Position numbers and translations under genes: made by a program. Shown here one piece after another: positions 12,340 through 23,684 of a DNA stretch of 64,000 nt. Numbering within the stretch: the stretch's first letter is position 1; each line of letters starts with the position of its first letter. Origin of the DNA: Astragalus membranaceus (Eukaryota > Streptophyta > Magnoliopsida > Fabales > Fabaceae); NCBI GenBank assembly GCA_039519185.1, contig CM076847.1, forward strand, positions 806,001 to 870,000, written 5' to 3'. The notes beneath the pieces were generated by a model that was given only the letters and a program-made list of their open reading frames with translations, searched no databases and was not told the origin of the DNA.

Positions 12340-13017
12340 TATTAGGCCTACTCGTCCTTGGGCTCTGGTTATTCGGCTGGCAAAGGATTATCTGAATTCT
12401 TGGGACCTTTCTATCGCAACTCAAGTGCATGATTACAATTGAATTGATGTGCATTGGTCTCCTCCGTCTCATGGCCGAGTTTTGCTCAATACGGATGGAG
12501 CGGTAAGAGTTAATGACCAAAGAGCTGGGTCTGGTGGTGTTGTTAGAGACCAGAATGGAAATTGGCTTAGTGGTTTTGCTAGATTTATTGGCTATTGTTC
12601 AGTGATAGAAGCAGAGTTATGGGGTATCTTGGAAGGCTTGCGCTTGTGTTGGGCTCGTGGTTGGAAGTACATAGACTGCCAGCTGGACTCTGATGTTGCT
12701 GCTAGGATCATCAAAGGGGAGCACATTGGTTTTCTTGCTGTGGTGGACTGGTTCGGGAAATTCGAAAGCTGCTAGCTCTCAATTGGGACGTGTGTATTTA
12801 TCATGTATTTCGGGAAGCTAATCGGTGTGTTGATGCCTTAACTTCCATTGGTTGTAAATTGTAATCAATCTGAGTATTTGATAGTTTTTGAGCAGAGCCC
12901 TCCGAGTGTGGAAGCTCTTGTGCTCGCTGATTGTATGGGTTTAACAACCCCTCGTCGAATTCCTGGTTAATTGATCTTCTTTTGGGGCTCCGCCTCCGTT
13001 TGATGCCAAAAAAAAAA
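12340..13017 (+). pseudogene. 5'-truncated LINE end with RNase H-like domain
   Basis: The plus strand encodes the RNase H-like domain found at the end of plant LINEs: WSPPSHGRVLLNTDGAV, AGSGGVVRDQNGNWLSGF, then VIEAELWGILEGL and LDSDVAARII. A frameshift near 12765 moves the end of the domain (VFREANRCVDAL) to another frame, and an upstream piece (AKDYLNSWDLS) is separated by a stop near 12442. The 3' part looks untranslated and ends in an A-run at 13008-13016, as expected for a LINE tail. No clear target duplication was found. Confidence 0.7.
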
Positions 13018-13063
13018 TTACTCATGCATTAAGCAAAGATTACTTCCCGGTTAATATATCACA

Positions 13064-13066
13064 TAA

Positions 13067-13102
<36 letters not shown>
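13064..13102. repeat. (ATT)n microsatellite
   Basis: About twelve uninterrupted ATT units. Confidence 0.9.
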
Positions 13103-13628
13103 GATTAGCTTGTGGCATTCGCATGACTCTCTGCAAAATCAAACGAATTACCAAGTCATGATGAGATGAGGGCAATGAGATATGTATGTGTTGTTGATTA
13201 GGTGAGACAACTCTTTCTAATCCCAATATGAGACAAATTGGTAGGAGTACGACATATGCATTGGGCAAATAAAACTAGTTTTGTTCCTCTGAATTGCTCA
13301 GAATTTTTCCATGTGCCCAAACAGAGAGTCATTAAGAAAGGTTTAACGGTCCCTTAAGACTCAATGCCGAAAAAACAATTGTTAATTCTTGCAGGAAAGG
13401 TAATTATTCTGGAAATTAAATCTTGTTCCTAGTTTTTGTTTCAAGCATTTCTCCTTCATCTAAAGTTTGGGCATCTGCAGAAGCTGCAACTTGCGCTTCA
13501 TGCATGTGTTGGCGGCACATGTTATTCTCATTATTATTATTATTATTGAGAAATCACATGGTTGGGGAAGTTAAAGAAAATGTAAGAAAAGAAAAATTTT
13601 AACGGGTGAACTAAAATGGGTAAGAATT

Positions 13629-13632
<4 letters not shown>

Positions 13633-13668
<36 letters not shown>
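13633..13668. repeat. (CT)n microsatellite
   Basis: About eighteen uninterrupted CT units, roughly 700 bp upstream of the extensin transcription start. Confidence 0.9.
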
Positions 13669-13670
<2 letters not shown>

Positions 13671-14334
13671 GCAACTTGTCGATCATTCTGTCTCCCCATC
13701 CCCACATCACATTGTGCCCACATTCGAGCATTATACGTTTTTGAATAAATTAAGTTACACAACACAAGTAAGAGAAATAAACTTTATGGTTGATGATGAC
13801 TTTCAAATACTGATTTGAATCGTAACCCTACAAACACGTGTACCTATAGCGTAATGAGGCAAATTTGGATTATTCCTCTTCAGAAATAAAGAAAAGTCAA
13901 ATATCCGGATTTGATTCGACGCTTGCAATAGCTAGGGACTTGAATGAAAATCATGATCAGATGGATGCAAGATACCACTATTCACTTTCCCTTCCACCTA
14001 AAATAACATAAAAGAAAATATATTAATTAATAAAGCATTTTGGAGTTACTTTTTTGTCAAGATAGGCAACTAACTAACTCATCGTGAATGATAAAAGAAT
14101 ACTAATAGGTTGTTACAGTAACTTGTTCTGTTCAATAACATACTGGAGAGTAAAGATGCTGATTTATTTATAGAAGTAGTTGGAAATTGGATGGAGACCC
14201 ATTTGGATGAAAACAAAAGAGTTTACAAAATATTCACAAGGCCAGCTGGTGAAACTTAATTTAAAGCATTAAAATCTAAATGAATATTTTGAATTGGTCC
14301 CTCATGACAGCTCCCTTTTAACGACTCACTCTCA

Positions 14335-14343
14335 CTATAAGTA
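14335..14343 (+). promoter_or_regulatory. Probable TATA box of the extensin gene
   Basis: CTATAAGTA lies about 140 bp before the start codon, in a pyrimidine-rich upstream region. Transcription would begin near 14365-14375, giving a leader of about 110 nt. This rests on position and sequence only. Confidence 0.55.
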
Positions 14344-14477
14344 CTTAGTGTGTCTCCTGCAGCTTTTATCATTCATCACTAACACCAAACTTCTTCCCCC
14401 CTCTCTTTTCCGGTGAGGATCATATCTTATCAGATCACAAGTATTGGCCATAGGGGGGCAGTTTTTTCTTTCTTCCC

Positions 14478-17400
14478 ATGACTGCTAGGGGCAGTGACCC
14501 CAAACGGGGTCGGCTTCGGCCGCAATTCGCCATGGCATTGGCCATCGTTCTTATTTCTACTGCTGTGGTTTCCGTTAATGCTGATGGTTACCCTTACAAT
14601 TCTCCACCACCTCCTTATGAATACAAGTCACCTCCACCACCATCTCCCTCGCCACCACCTCCTTATGTGTACAACTCACCACCTCCACCTCCACATGAGC
14701 ACAAGGCTCCACCTTATGAGTACAAGTCTCCTCCACCACCATCTCCTTCACCACCTCCTCCTTATGAGTACAAGTCACCACCACCTCCTTCCCCTTCACC
14801 TCCACCTCCTTATGTGTACAAGTCACCACCACCACCACCACATGAGCACAAGGCTCCTCCTTACGTATACAAGTCACCTCCACCTCCTTCCCCTTCACCC
14901 CCACCTCCTTATGTGTACAAATCACCACCACCACCGTCTCCCTCACCACCTCCTCCTTATGAGTACAAGTCACCACCACCACCTCCACACGAGCACAAGG
15001 CTCCACCATACTATTACAAATCTCCTCCTCCACCCTCCCCCTCCCCTCCACCTCCTTACTACTACAAGTCTCCCCCGCCACCCTCTCCTTCACCACCACC
15101 TCCTTACTACTACAAATCTCCACCACCACCCTCTCCCTCACCACCACCTCCTTACTACTACAAATCTCCCCCACCACCCTCTCCCTCACCACCACCTCCT
15201 TACTACTACAAGTCTCCTCCCCCACCCTCTCCTTCACCACCACCTCCTTACTACTACAAGTCTCCCCCACCACCCTCTCCCTCCCCTCCCCCACCTTACT
15301 ATTACAAATCTCCCCCACCACCATATGAGCATAAGGCTCCCCCATACTATTACAAGTCTCCGCCACCACCCTCTCCCTCACCTCCACCTCCATACTACTA
15401 CAAATCTCCCCCACCACCTTCACCATCCCCTCCACCACCATACTATTACAAATCTCCTCCACCACCTTCACCATCTCCTCCACCACCTTACTACTATAAG
15501 TCTCCTCCTCCCCCATCTCCTGTACCCCATCCACCCTACTACTACAAGTCTCCTCCTCCCCCATCACCCATTCCACATCCACCTTACTACTATAATTCTC
15601 CACCACCTCCGGTAAAATCTCCACCTCCACCAACACCTTACTACTATCAGTCCCCACCACCACCCAAGTACACTCCACCTCCATACTACTATAACTCTCC
15701 TCCTCCACCTGCAGTGTATCCCCCACATCCCTACCACCATCCATTGATTGTGAAGGTAGTTGGCAAAGTCTACAGCTATAGGTGCTATGACTGGGACTAC
15801 CCAGAAAAGTCTCATAACAAGAAACACCTCAAAGGTACATTACATTCATTTCTAAACCCTTGGTGTTTATTTTTCTTGTCTACGTCAATATTGATTCTTA
15901 ATTCTCACTAATTAAAATTGAACTGTCACTTTTGTAAGTACTTATGAAACCCAAACTGCCCCCTATATGTTCGTTAGTTTTCTTTTTGGGTGAGAGGCTC
16001 ATATAGCCGCACCCTTAAACAACAAGCACTTATAGTTATAGTTGTCTCCTTTCTACAATAAACTATGCATTTAATTATATTTTTGTTTTACCTACTAACA
16101 AAACCATTTAGTTTTTTACTGAAACAATAAACCATTCATGTTAAAATATCTTTTAAATGAGTTAAAGGGAGTAAGGGGTATAAGGCTCTATCCTTGGTCA
16201 CCCTATCATAACAACTAACTACTAACATTTGCTATTTGCTATTAAAAACATTCCTAAAATCGTACGTATACCGAAAAAAAAAAACATTCCTAAAATTTGT
16301 TTAGAACCTACAACAGAGCTAGGCTGTAATAAAAGAATTCAATAAGACAGATAATTTGACTTGTACGTTATCCTTTAGATAATGTTGGCTAATAACAAGA
16401 ACATGTTTGTGTGACAAGGATAGTTTAACTCGCCTTTGTTTCTCTTCTTTCTTTTAGTAAAGGTTCCCTTATAATAGGTTTCTTTGCTTACTTTATATTT
16501 CACTTTGTTGTAACATGTAAGATTTATGAATTGCAATCAATAATTATGGAACAGGTGCTGTTGTGGAGGTCAAATGCAAAGCTGGGAGGAATATCATCAA
16601 GGCCTACGGTAAAACTAAGAGCAATGGAAAGTACAGCATCACCGTTAAGGACTTTAACTATGTCAAATATGGTCCAACAGTGTGCAAAGCTAAGCTCTAC
16701 GCTCCACCTAAAGACTCTCCCTTCAACGTACCTACTAAGCTCAACGAGGGAACCGAGTTGAAAATAAAATCCAAAGACAAGCATGAAGTCGTGCTCAAGG
16801 CTAAGCCATTTGCTTATGCTTCAAAGAAGCATTTTGAAGAATGTGAGAAGCCAAAGCCTTCACCAACTCCTTACTACTATAAGTCACCTCCTCCTCCATC
16901 ACCTACTTACGTGTACAAGTCCCCTCCTCCTCCATCGCCTACTTACGTGTACAAGTCCCCACCTCCACCTGTCCATTCTTATTCTCCTCCATACTACTAC
17001 AAGTCACCACCCCCACCATCACCCGTATATAAACCTCCATATTACTACAAGTCACCTCCTCCTCCAACACCAGTTTACTTGTACAAGTCACCTCCTCCAC
17101 CATCACCTGTATCTAAACCTCCATACTACTACAAATCTCCACCTCCACCATCACCTGTGTCTAAACCTCCTTACTACTACAAGTCACCTCCTCCTCCAAC
17201 ACCAGTTTATGTATACAAGTCACCACCTCCGCCGTCACCTACCTACCTATACAAGTCGCCGCCTCCCCCTGTCCATTACTATTCTCCTCCATATTACTAT
17301 AAGTCTCCACCCCCACCATCACCTATACCTAAAACTCCATACTACTACAAGTCACCTCCTCCTCCCACACCAGTTTATGTGTACAAGTCTCCACCTCCAC

Positions 17401-18947
17401 CATCACCTACTTATCTATACAAATCACCACCCCCACCTGTCCATTACTATTCTCCTCCATATTACTATAAGTCTCCACCCCCACCATCACCCGTATCTAA
17501 ACCTCCATATTACTACAAATCTCCTCCTCCTCCAACACCAGTTTACGTGTACAAGTCACCACCTCCACCATCACCTACCTACCTCTACAAGTCGCCACCT
17601 CCACCCGTCCATTATTATTCTCCTCCATACTACTACAAGTCTCCACCCCCACCATCACCCGTATCTAAACCTCCATACTACTACAAATCTCCTCCTCCTC
17701 CAACACCAGTTTACGTGTACAAGTCACCACCTCCACCATCACCTACCTACCTCTACAAGTCGCCACCTCCACCCGTCCATTATTATTCACCTCCATATTA
17801 CTACAAGTCGCCACCCCCACCATCCCCATCCCCTCCCCCTCCGTATTATTACAAATCTCCCCCACCACCATCACCATCTCCTCCTCCACCATACTATTAT
17901 AAGTCACCACCACCACCATCGCCATCACCTCCCCCTCCATACTATTACAAATCTCCCCCACCACCTAAAGAATTGCCTCACCCTCCATACTACTATAAGT
18001 CCCCACCGCCACCATCACCATCCCCTCCTCCTCCATACTACTATAAGTCACCCCCTCCACCATCACCATCCCCTCCCCCACCTTACTATTATAAGTCACC
18101 ACCCCCACCATCACCATCCCCTCCCCCACCATACTATTATAAATCTCCCCCACCACCTAAGGAATTGCCACACCCTCCATACTACTATAAGTCACCACCC
18201 CCACCATCACCATCTCCACCTCCACCATACTACTATAAATCTCCCCCACCACCATCACCATCCCCACCACCTCCTTACTATTACCAATCCCCTCCTCCAC
18301 CTAAGAAACAACCACACCCAACCCCTCCCTACTACTACAAGTCTCCTCCGCCACCATCGCCATCTCCACCACCTCCCTACTACTACAAATCACCTCCACC
18401 ACCATCCCCATCACCTCCACCTCCATACTATTACAAGAGCCCCCCTCCACCATCACCCTCACCTCCACCTCCATACTACTACAAGAGTCCTCCTCCACCA
18501 TCCCCCTCACCTCCTCCCCCATACTACTATCATTCTCCACCACCACCATCCCCTTCACCACCACCTCCATACTACTACAAATCACCTCCACCACCATCCC
18601 CATCACCTCCACCCCCTTACTATTACAAGTCACCCCCACCTCCATCTCCATCACCGCCGCCTCCTTATTACTATCAAAGTCCTCCTCCACCATCTCCCAC
18701 TCCTCATCATCCCTACTACTACAAATCCCCTCCACCACCAGCGTCGTCTCCTCCCCCTCCTTACCATTATGTGAGTCCTCCCCCACCTACATCATCTCCT
18801 CCACCACCATACCACTACACATCACCACCACCTCCTTCCCCAACTCCCGCTCCCACGTATATCTACGAATCACCGCCCCCTCCAGTGAAATCGCCTCCAC
18901 CACCAGCTTACATTTATGCTTCCCCACCACCACCTATTTACAAGTAA
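14478..18947 (+). CDS. Extensin with a central Pollen Ole e 1-like domain (1249 aa, two exons)
   Basis: This is a cell-wall structural glycoprotein. Coding exons are 14478-15834 and 16555-18947; the intron has GT and AG ends and joins KHLK to GAVVEVKC in phase 1. A signal peptide (hydrophobic [13 protein letters not shown]) should be cut after VNA at residue 35. Residues of about 36-420 are extensin repeats ([34 protein letters not shown]). Residues of about 421-556 form an Ole e 1/extensin-like domain with four visible Cys (YRCYD, VKC, TVCK, EEC). The rest is more repeats, first YVYKSPPPP and [16 protein letters not shown] types, then arrays of [16 protein letters not shown]. By analogy with the family, Ser-Pro runs become O-glycosylated hydroxyproline and the Tyr motifs cross-link. 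A downstream ATG at 14532 would also give a good signal peptide, so the exact start is open. It would be easy to misread this as two separate extensin genes. Confidence 0.9.
15835..16554 (+). other. Intron of the extensin gene
   Basis: The 720-bp AT-rich intron begins AAAG/GTACAT and ends GGAACAG/GTGCTG. Splicing restores the Ole e 1-like domain in frame. I see no element inside it. Confidence 0.85.
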
Positions 18948-19335
18948 GCTCGGAACGCGGAAGCGCCATTCTGTTTGAGTCATGTGAGTTTTAATCTCTA
19001 CATTCATAAATATATATTATTACTCCATTACTACATGTCTAAATCTTAGTAATGAAAATTATTATTTCTTTCCAGGTTTTAGTTTTCATCAAGGAATAAA
19101 GGCATCCTCCATTTGGAGCAAAGTGAAACGTCTGGCTTCCTGTCCAAGTTCTTCGAATAAAAGTCTGAATGTATCATCTCTGAGCTACAATATTTGTGAT
19201 TCAGACGGGATTGACTCTATTTCTTTGGTGGCCATCTTGCACCTGATCTTATTATGTTCAAATGGACAACCCAAAACAAGGAAGCGATATTTGAAATGTA
19301 AATGCCAAGTGAAAGTCAAAAGTACAGTCCGCTTT
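18948..19335 (+). other. Extensin 3' untranslated region with probable intron
   Basis: A probable 3'-UTR intron runs from 18984 (CAT/GTGAGT) to 19075 (TTTCCAG/GTTTT). AATAAA signals follow at 19094-19099 and 19155-19160. The 71-codon frame at 19123-19338 is probably UTR and not a gene. Confidence 0.5.
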
Positions 19336-19880
19336 TAGTGATCTTTAATTTATTTGTGCATAGATTAATATAATATGGCAGTGTACTATTGTTTTTCTAT
19401 TTATTGTGCCATTTTTGTATTTTATGCCGCTGTGTTTGAAATAAGAGTGTTAGTTATAACAAAGAATCACATTCAATTTTCTGTCCACAACTTTATGTTC
19501 CTTTCCAACAACAACTATTTGCATGGGTCTTGCTATTTCAAATAGCTCCAATGGCACATAAAAACCTTCCAAACAATACACAAAGATATATGGTTCACAT
19601 TTCTCTCAAACAACAAGCCGCTGCTTTTTTTGTTGTTTTTGTCTTTCTCCTAAATGGGAATAACAATGTTTTGAAACATTGAACTTATAGTTACTGGCAG
19701 ACCGCCAGATGACTTCATTTTTGTTTTTCCATTAATTAGTCTCAATCAGTTCTGCTTGTTCCTATGAAATTCAGGAAAATCTTTTTTAGTTTTGGAGTAT
19801 GGTGTAACCAGCTAAATTATATGTATGATCCAGGGGTACTATTTCATTTTGCTATATTAATCGACTAATTTCCTCATCGA
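19336..19880. other. Intergenic DNA
   Basis: I see no supported feature between the extensin 3' end and the LINE fragment. Confidence 0.5.
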
Positions 19881-19884
19881 CTAA

Positions 19885-20090
19885 TTTACTCATCATTTTT
19901 GGCACTTATCCCATACAACTACAAGGACCATCCTCAAGTATTGGAGTATAGACCGATCTCGTTGATAGGCCGTTTGTCCAAAATATTAGCAAAGATCATG
20001 GCCGGAAGACTAAAGAAAGAGTTGGGAAAGTTGATATCAAAATCTCAAAATGCATTCTTACCGGGGAGGCAAATTCAAGATGGGGTATTG
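19885..20090 (+). pseudogene. LINE reverse-transcriptase fragment, left part
   Basis: The plus strand encodes a non-LTR reverse-transcriptase stretch (LEYRPISLIGRLSKILAK, then SKSQNAFLPGRQIQDGVL). It is cut at 20090 by the copia element at 20091-26446. Its continuation, LVNEALDLANRRK, appears right after that element at 26452. Confidence 0.82.
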
Positions 20091-20309
20091 TGTAACAGAA
20101 AACGAATTGTAAAACTGTGAAAAACGTTAGACTTCATTTATTGATTCAGTGACTTTATACAATGAGTATCAATTCCTATCTAGGCCAACTATATTACAAC
20201 AATACAAAGAGCCCAATACAACACTACTTGGGTCAGTCGATATGCTAAGCCCATTATTAATAATTGTTTAACAACACAACAGTTACTGTCTACAGCCCTA
20301 TTATCTACA
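20091..20309 (-). repeat. 3' LTR of the copia element
   Basis: 219 bp, from TGTAACAGAAAACG to TTATCTACA in plus-strand terms, next to a polypurine tract (AAGGGAAGAAA on the minus strand, 20310-20320). Confidence 0.93.
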
Positions 20310-20411
20310 TTTCTTCCCTTAAACTTAACACATTGAGTGTTTAGTTTATCAGTTCTTTACAGCACTGGAATCTGTCGTGCCAATATCCTTCTTAATCTTG
20401 TTGAAACTCTC

Positions 20412-21652
20412 TGATCAGCGGTCGTACACGGGTCAAAATAATTAAAAAGAGTAAATATAGTATCAAGGTAAGAGACCTTAGTCGTCTCTCGAGGACCTCT
20501 AAATAATGAAATTACCAAAATCAAGAACCAAAATAAACAAAAAAGGGGGGGTTTAGGAAAAGAGTTTGATGTGTAACGAAGAAAATCAATTAAAGATAAA
20601 CAATCGATCAATTGGTTTCAGGTGCGCTTCTTGGATTTCTCATCGGTTCTAAAATAAAGATTCGTGCAAGGTTTGATAATTCTTGATTGATCATAAACTA
20701 AGTGAACAAGGGCCAATCAGTTTATACGAATTCACAGCATTTTAAAGCAAGCGTCAAAACAGTGTGTTCAATCAATCGTGATAGCGAACAAGTGCCAGTA
20801 TCACAACTAACATCATAACTGAATTCTATCAATCCTATAAACAAGCGTCATAGGCTCTATCAAATCCTATCCAAACTAAATTAAACAAGCGATAAAATAG
20901 TTTGTATAATGAAAGTTGCAAAACAGAATCATGATTAAGTGATTAAGCAAAATTCAATCATAAAATGAATCACATAGCAAATCACAGAGTTTGAATAATT
21001 AAGCAAAACACAAACCGAATTTGCAGCAAGAATTACGGAGATAAAATTGATAGAGAAAGAATTAAAACCATAAAAACAAAATAAACATTAAGCACTGAAC
21101 CTCAAAATCCTTACAGCAACACTCTTCACCAATAGATTGATCTAGGGCTTTAAGCTTCCATGGAGGTTAGGGTACAAAACGTAAAACTGAAAGTAGGAAT
21201 GAGTAAGAGAGCCAAGACGGCTCTGAAAAGTGTATTTAAAAAACTAAAACCGAAAACCTAAATCCCTAAACGGGTTCTATGATAAAACCCCGTTAAGAAA
21301 CTAATATTCACCCCAAAACCCGTTTTACACAGTACTGCTTCGGTAATTCGCCGTTTCGACCTTCAAGACTTCCGAATTGGATTTCTAGCTCAACAAAAGA
21401 ATTGTAGCTCTGTTCCTTAGCTTTCCAATGCATACTTGCACGCCTCCATCGGATAACCACAGTTAAAGTTATGGCCTGCAGAGTAGACAGGGGCCAATAT
21501 GCAATAAAATGAAGAATTAATCAAGAATTTGCTATATTGCTCAAATAGGACCCAAAGTCTAGAAACGTGCTAAGACTCAAATATTTAACATGGAACACAA
21601 TCAAAAACACCAAGTGAAAATCTATAAAGACTGCATTAAAATGCACTGGTCA
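20412..21652. mobile_element. Solo LTR (1241 bp) in the 3' end of copia pol
   Basis: The 5-bp duplication CTCTC (20407-20411 and 21653-21657) flanks a sequence starting TGATCAGCGG and ending ATGCACTGGTCA, so the ends are inverted (TGATCAG against TGACCAG). It splits the last codons of the copia RNase H: ILTKALKLES lies to the right and, on the minus strand, SFNKIKKDIG lies to the left. It contains no genes. Like the LTR at 125-1651 it is unusually long, and read on the minus strand it has a near-terminal palindrome, TGCATTTTAATGCA. Confidence 0.85.
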
Positions 21653-22785
21653 CTCTCTAACTTCAAGGCTTTGGTAAGTATGTCTGCTAACTGTTCTTGT
21701 GAGGGACAGAATTTCAATTCAATAAGCTTTGAATTGCTTAACTCTCTAAGGAAGTGAAATTGCACATCAATGTGCTTGCTTCTCCCGTGTAGCACCGAAT
21801 TCTTTGAGAGCTTAATTGTAGAGTTATTATCACACATGACAGTGAGACAGTTGTTTTGCTTGTGTCCTAGCACTTCTATAATACGCTTGATTCATATTCC
21901 TTGGCAAGTACAATACGCAGCAGCCACAAGTTCAGCCTCTGTGGTAGATAAGGTAACTATGGGTTGTTTCTTTGAGGACCAAGAGACAACACCATCATTT
22001 AACATGAAGATGTACCCACTAGTGCTCTTCCTATCATCCAACCTAATCACTGTCACAGTATGCAACCAGTTCCTGCTTTCTTCCTTTCCTGTACAGAATA
22101 CCAGCTTCAGCAGTTCCCTTTAGATACCTCAACACTCTCTTGGCAGCTACAAGGTGTTGGGTTGTTGGATTCTCCATAAATCTGCTGATTAAGCTCACTG
22201 CAAACATAACATCAGGTCTTGTGGCATTTAGGTACATTAGGCTTCCCACAATTTGCTTGAACATTGTTGAATCAACACTGTTGCCTTCACTGTTCTTTGA
22301 TAGCTTGCAGCCAGTGACAATTGGCTTGCATACAACTTTGCTATCAGTCATGCCAAATCTATCGAGCATGTCTTTGGTGTATTTTTGTTGTGTGATGAAG
22401 ATTCCCAATGAATTCTGGATTGCTTCCACACCTAGGAAGTATCTCATCCTTCCAAAATCGGACATGTCAAATTCTTCTTTCATTGAATTCCTGAAATTTT
22501 CAATCAGCACATTATCATTTCCAGTATATATTAAATCATCAACATATAAACTGACTATGAGAATTTTTCCTTTCTCATCATCTCTCTTGGTGAAGAGAGT
22601 GTGCTCATGGGAGCATTTCTTGAATCCTTCTTTGGTAAAGTAGGAGTCAATCCTATTGTACCATGCCCTAGGTGCTTGCCTAAGGCCATACAATGCTTTC
22701 CTCAGCCTATACACCTTGTCCTCCATTCCTCTTTTTACAAATCCTTGAGGTTGTTCTATGTAGACAGTTTCTTCTAGTTCACCAT
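21653..22785 (-). pseudogene. Copia reverse transcriptase (3' part) and RNase H
   Basis: The minus strand encodes YRLRKALYGLRQAPRAWY, the catalytic LYVDDLIYTGND, GRMRYFLGVE and LNATRPDVMFAV, then RNase H ([14 protein letters not shown] near 21900, HKQNNCLTVMCDNN, SKHIDVQFHFLRE and the end of the domain). A frame change near 22043 and a stop near 21880 separate the RNase H pieces. The hAT element at 22786 separates this part from the first part of the reverse transcriptase. Confidence 0.88.
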
Positions 22786-23676
22786 CAGTGTTTTGAATCG
22801 CGCGCTAGAGCGGCCCTTTGCCGCGATGGCGACGGCGTGGCGGAGCGTTTCTGCGTCGCGACCGTCGCGGGCACGAAAGCGGCGAGATCTGTGTGGGTTT
22901 CGTGGGCTTGGGTCGAAATGTCTTCCCTAGGTTGAAGACAGACTTGGAATGACTAAAACGCCCTTTATATTTTAAAAAGTTAGGTTATTTCATTAAGAGT
23001 AGTATTGGTATTTCGCGTTTAAGTTAAAAGATTAAAAAATTAGGGTTTTTAAATATAATATAAATTAAAAGACTGTGTTTTCCTGTTACGCTTTCTTTCC
23101 TTTGTGTCTTGAACGTGGCTCTTCTCCACTTCTCCACCTTTTTTAACCGCTGCTCCATCTTCTTTCCCATGTTACGAACATAGTGTCCTCCCTCTCTTCT
23201 CTTCACTTCTACTCTGCTAGCGACTTCTTTCCATATGTCTCTCTGCATGCGACCTCCCTTCCTCTCTTCTCTATTACACAGGCTCTGTTAAGCAACCTTC
23301 CTCTCTGCTCTGGTTTTGTTCCTCCATTTTTGTCTGTGAAGATTGCTTTGGTTTGTTCTAAGCTCTGTTTTGGTCAAGTTTCTTCTTTTCTATCTTTAAT
23401 TCTGTATGCCTCTTAGTGTTTTTTTACCCTGTTTTATTCTAATTTCTTCCCCTGTTTTATTTTTGTTATGTAATTCTATCGGTTTTGTTCTGTAATTCTA
23501 TCTCAGTTTGCTTCCTATTTGTGTTCTGTATTATTTTTGTTAAATTTCATGCATATCGTATTTATCTTAGATTAGTGTATGAAATTTCAAAATAGCGGTC
23601 ATCCCGCTTTTCGCTATACCCTATAGCATTTTTTAGGCTCGCCACTACGCTCCGCTATCCGGGATTTAAAACACTG
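22786..23676. mobile_element. Non-autonomous hAT element (891 bp)
   Basis: The 8-bp duplication TTCACCAT (22778-22785 and 23677-23684) flanks inverted ends CAGTGTTTTGAATC and, from the right, CAGTGTTTTAAATC. These ends and the 8-bp duplication are typical of hAT elements. Removing it restores the reverse-transcriptase stretch VKSTFLHGELEETVYIEQP. It has a GC-rich left arm (22800-22910) and a pyrimidine-rich middle. The 77-codon frame at 23183-23416 has no recognisable domain. Confidence 0.9.
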
Positions 23677-23684
23677 TTCACCAT

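Larger units (their letters stand above)
13018..14330. other. Intergenic DNA upstream of the extensin gene
   Basis: This presumably contains the extensin promoter. It carries two microsatellites (listed separately) and otherwise no gene that I can support. Confidence 0.5.

Noticed and set aside
14494..15744. Long alternative frames on both strands over the extensin exon (373 and 389 codons)
   Set aside because: They are low-complexity His/Leu/Thr-rich or Val/Glu-rich readings of the CCACCT repeats. Only the frame giving SPPPP/YYYK has a signal peptide and a known domain.
14478..18947. Two separate extensin genes
   Set aside because: The second frame has no ATG or signal peptide. Joining 15834 to 16555 restores a complete Ole e 1-like domain with canonical splice sites.
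22043..22726. Functional copia reverse transcriptase
   Set aside because: The YVDD site is intact, but the polyprotein is broken by several frameshifts, stops and two insertions.
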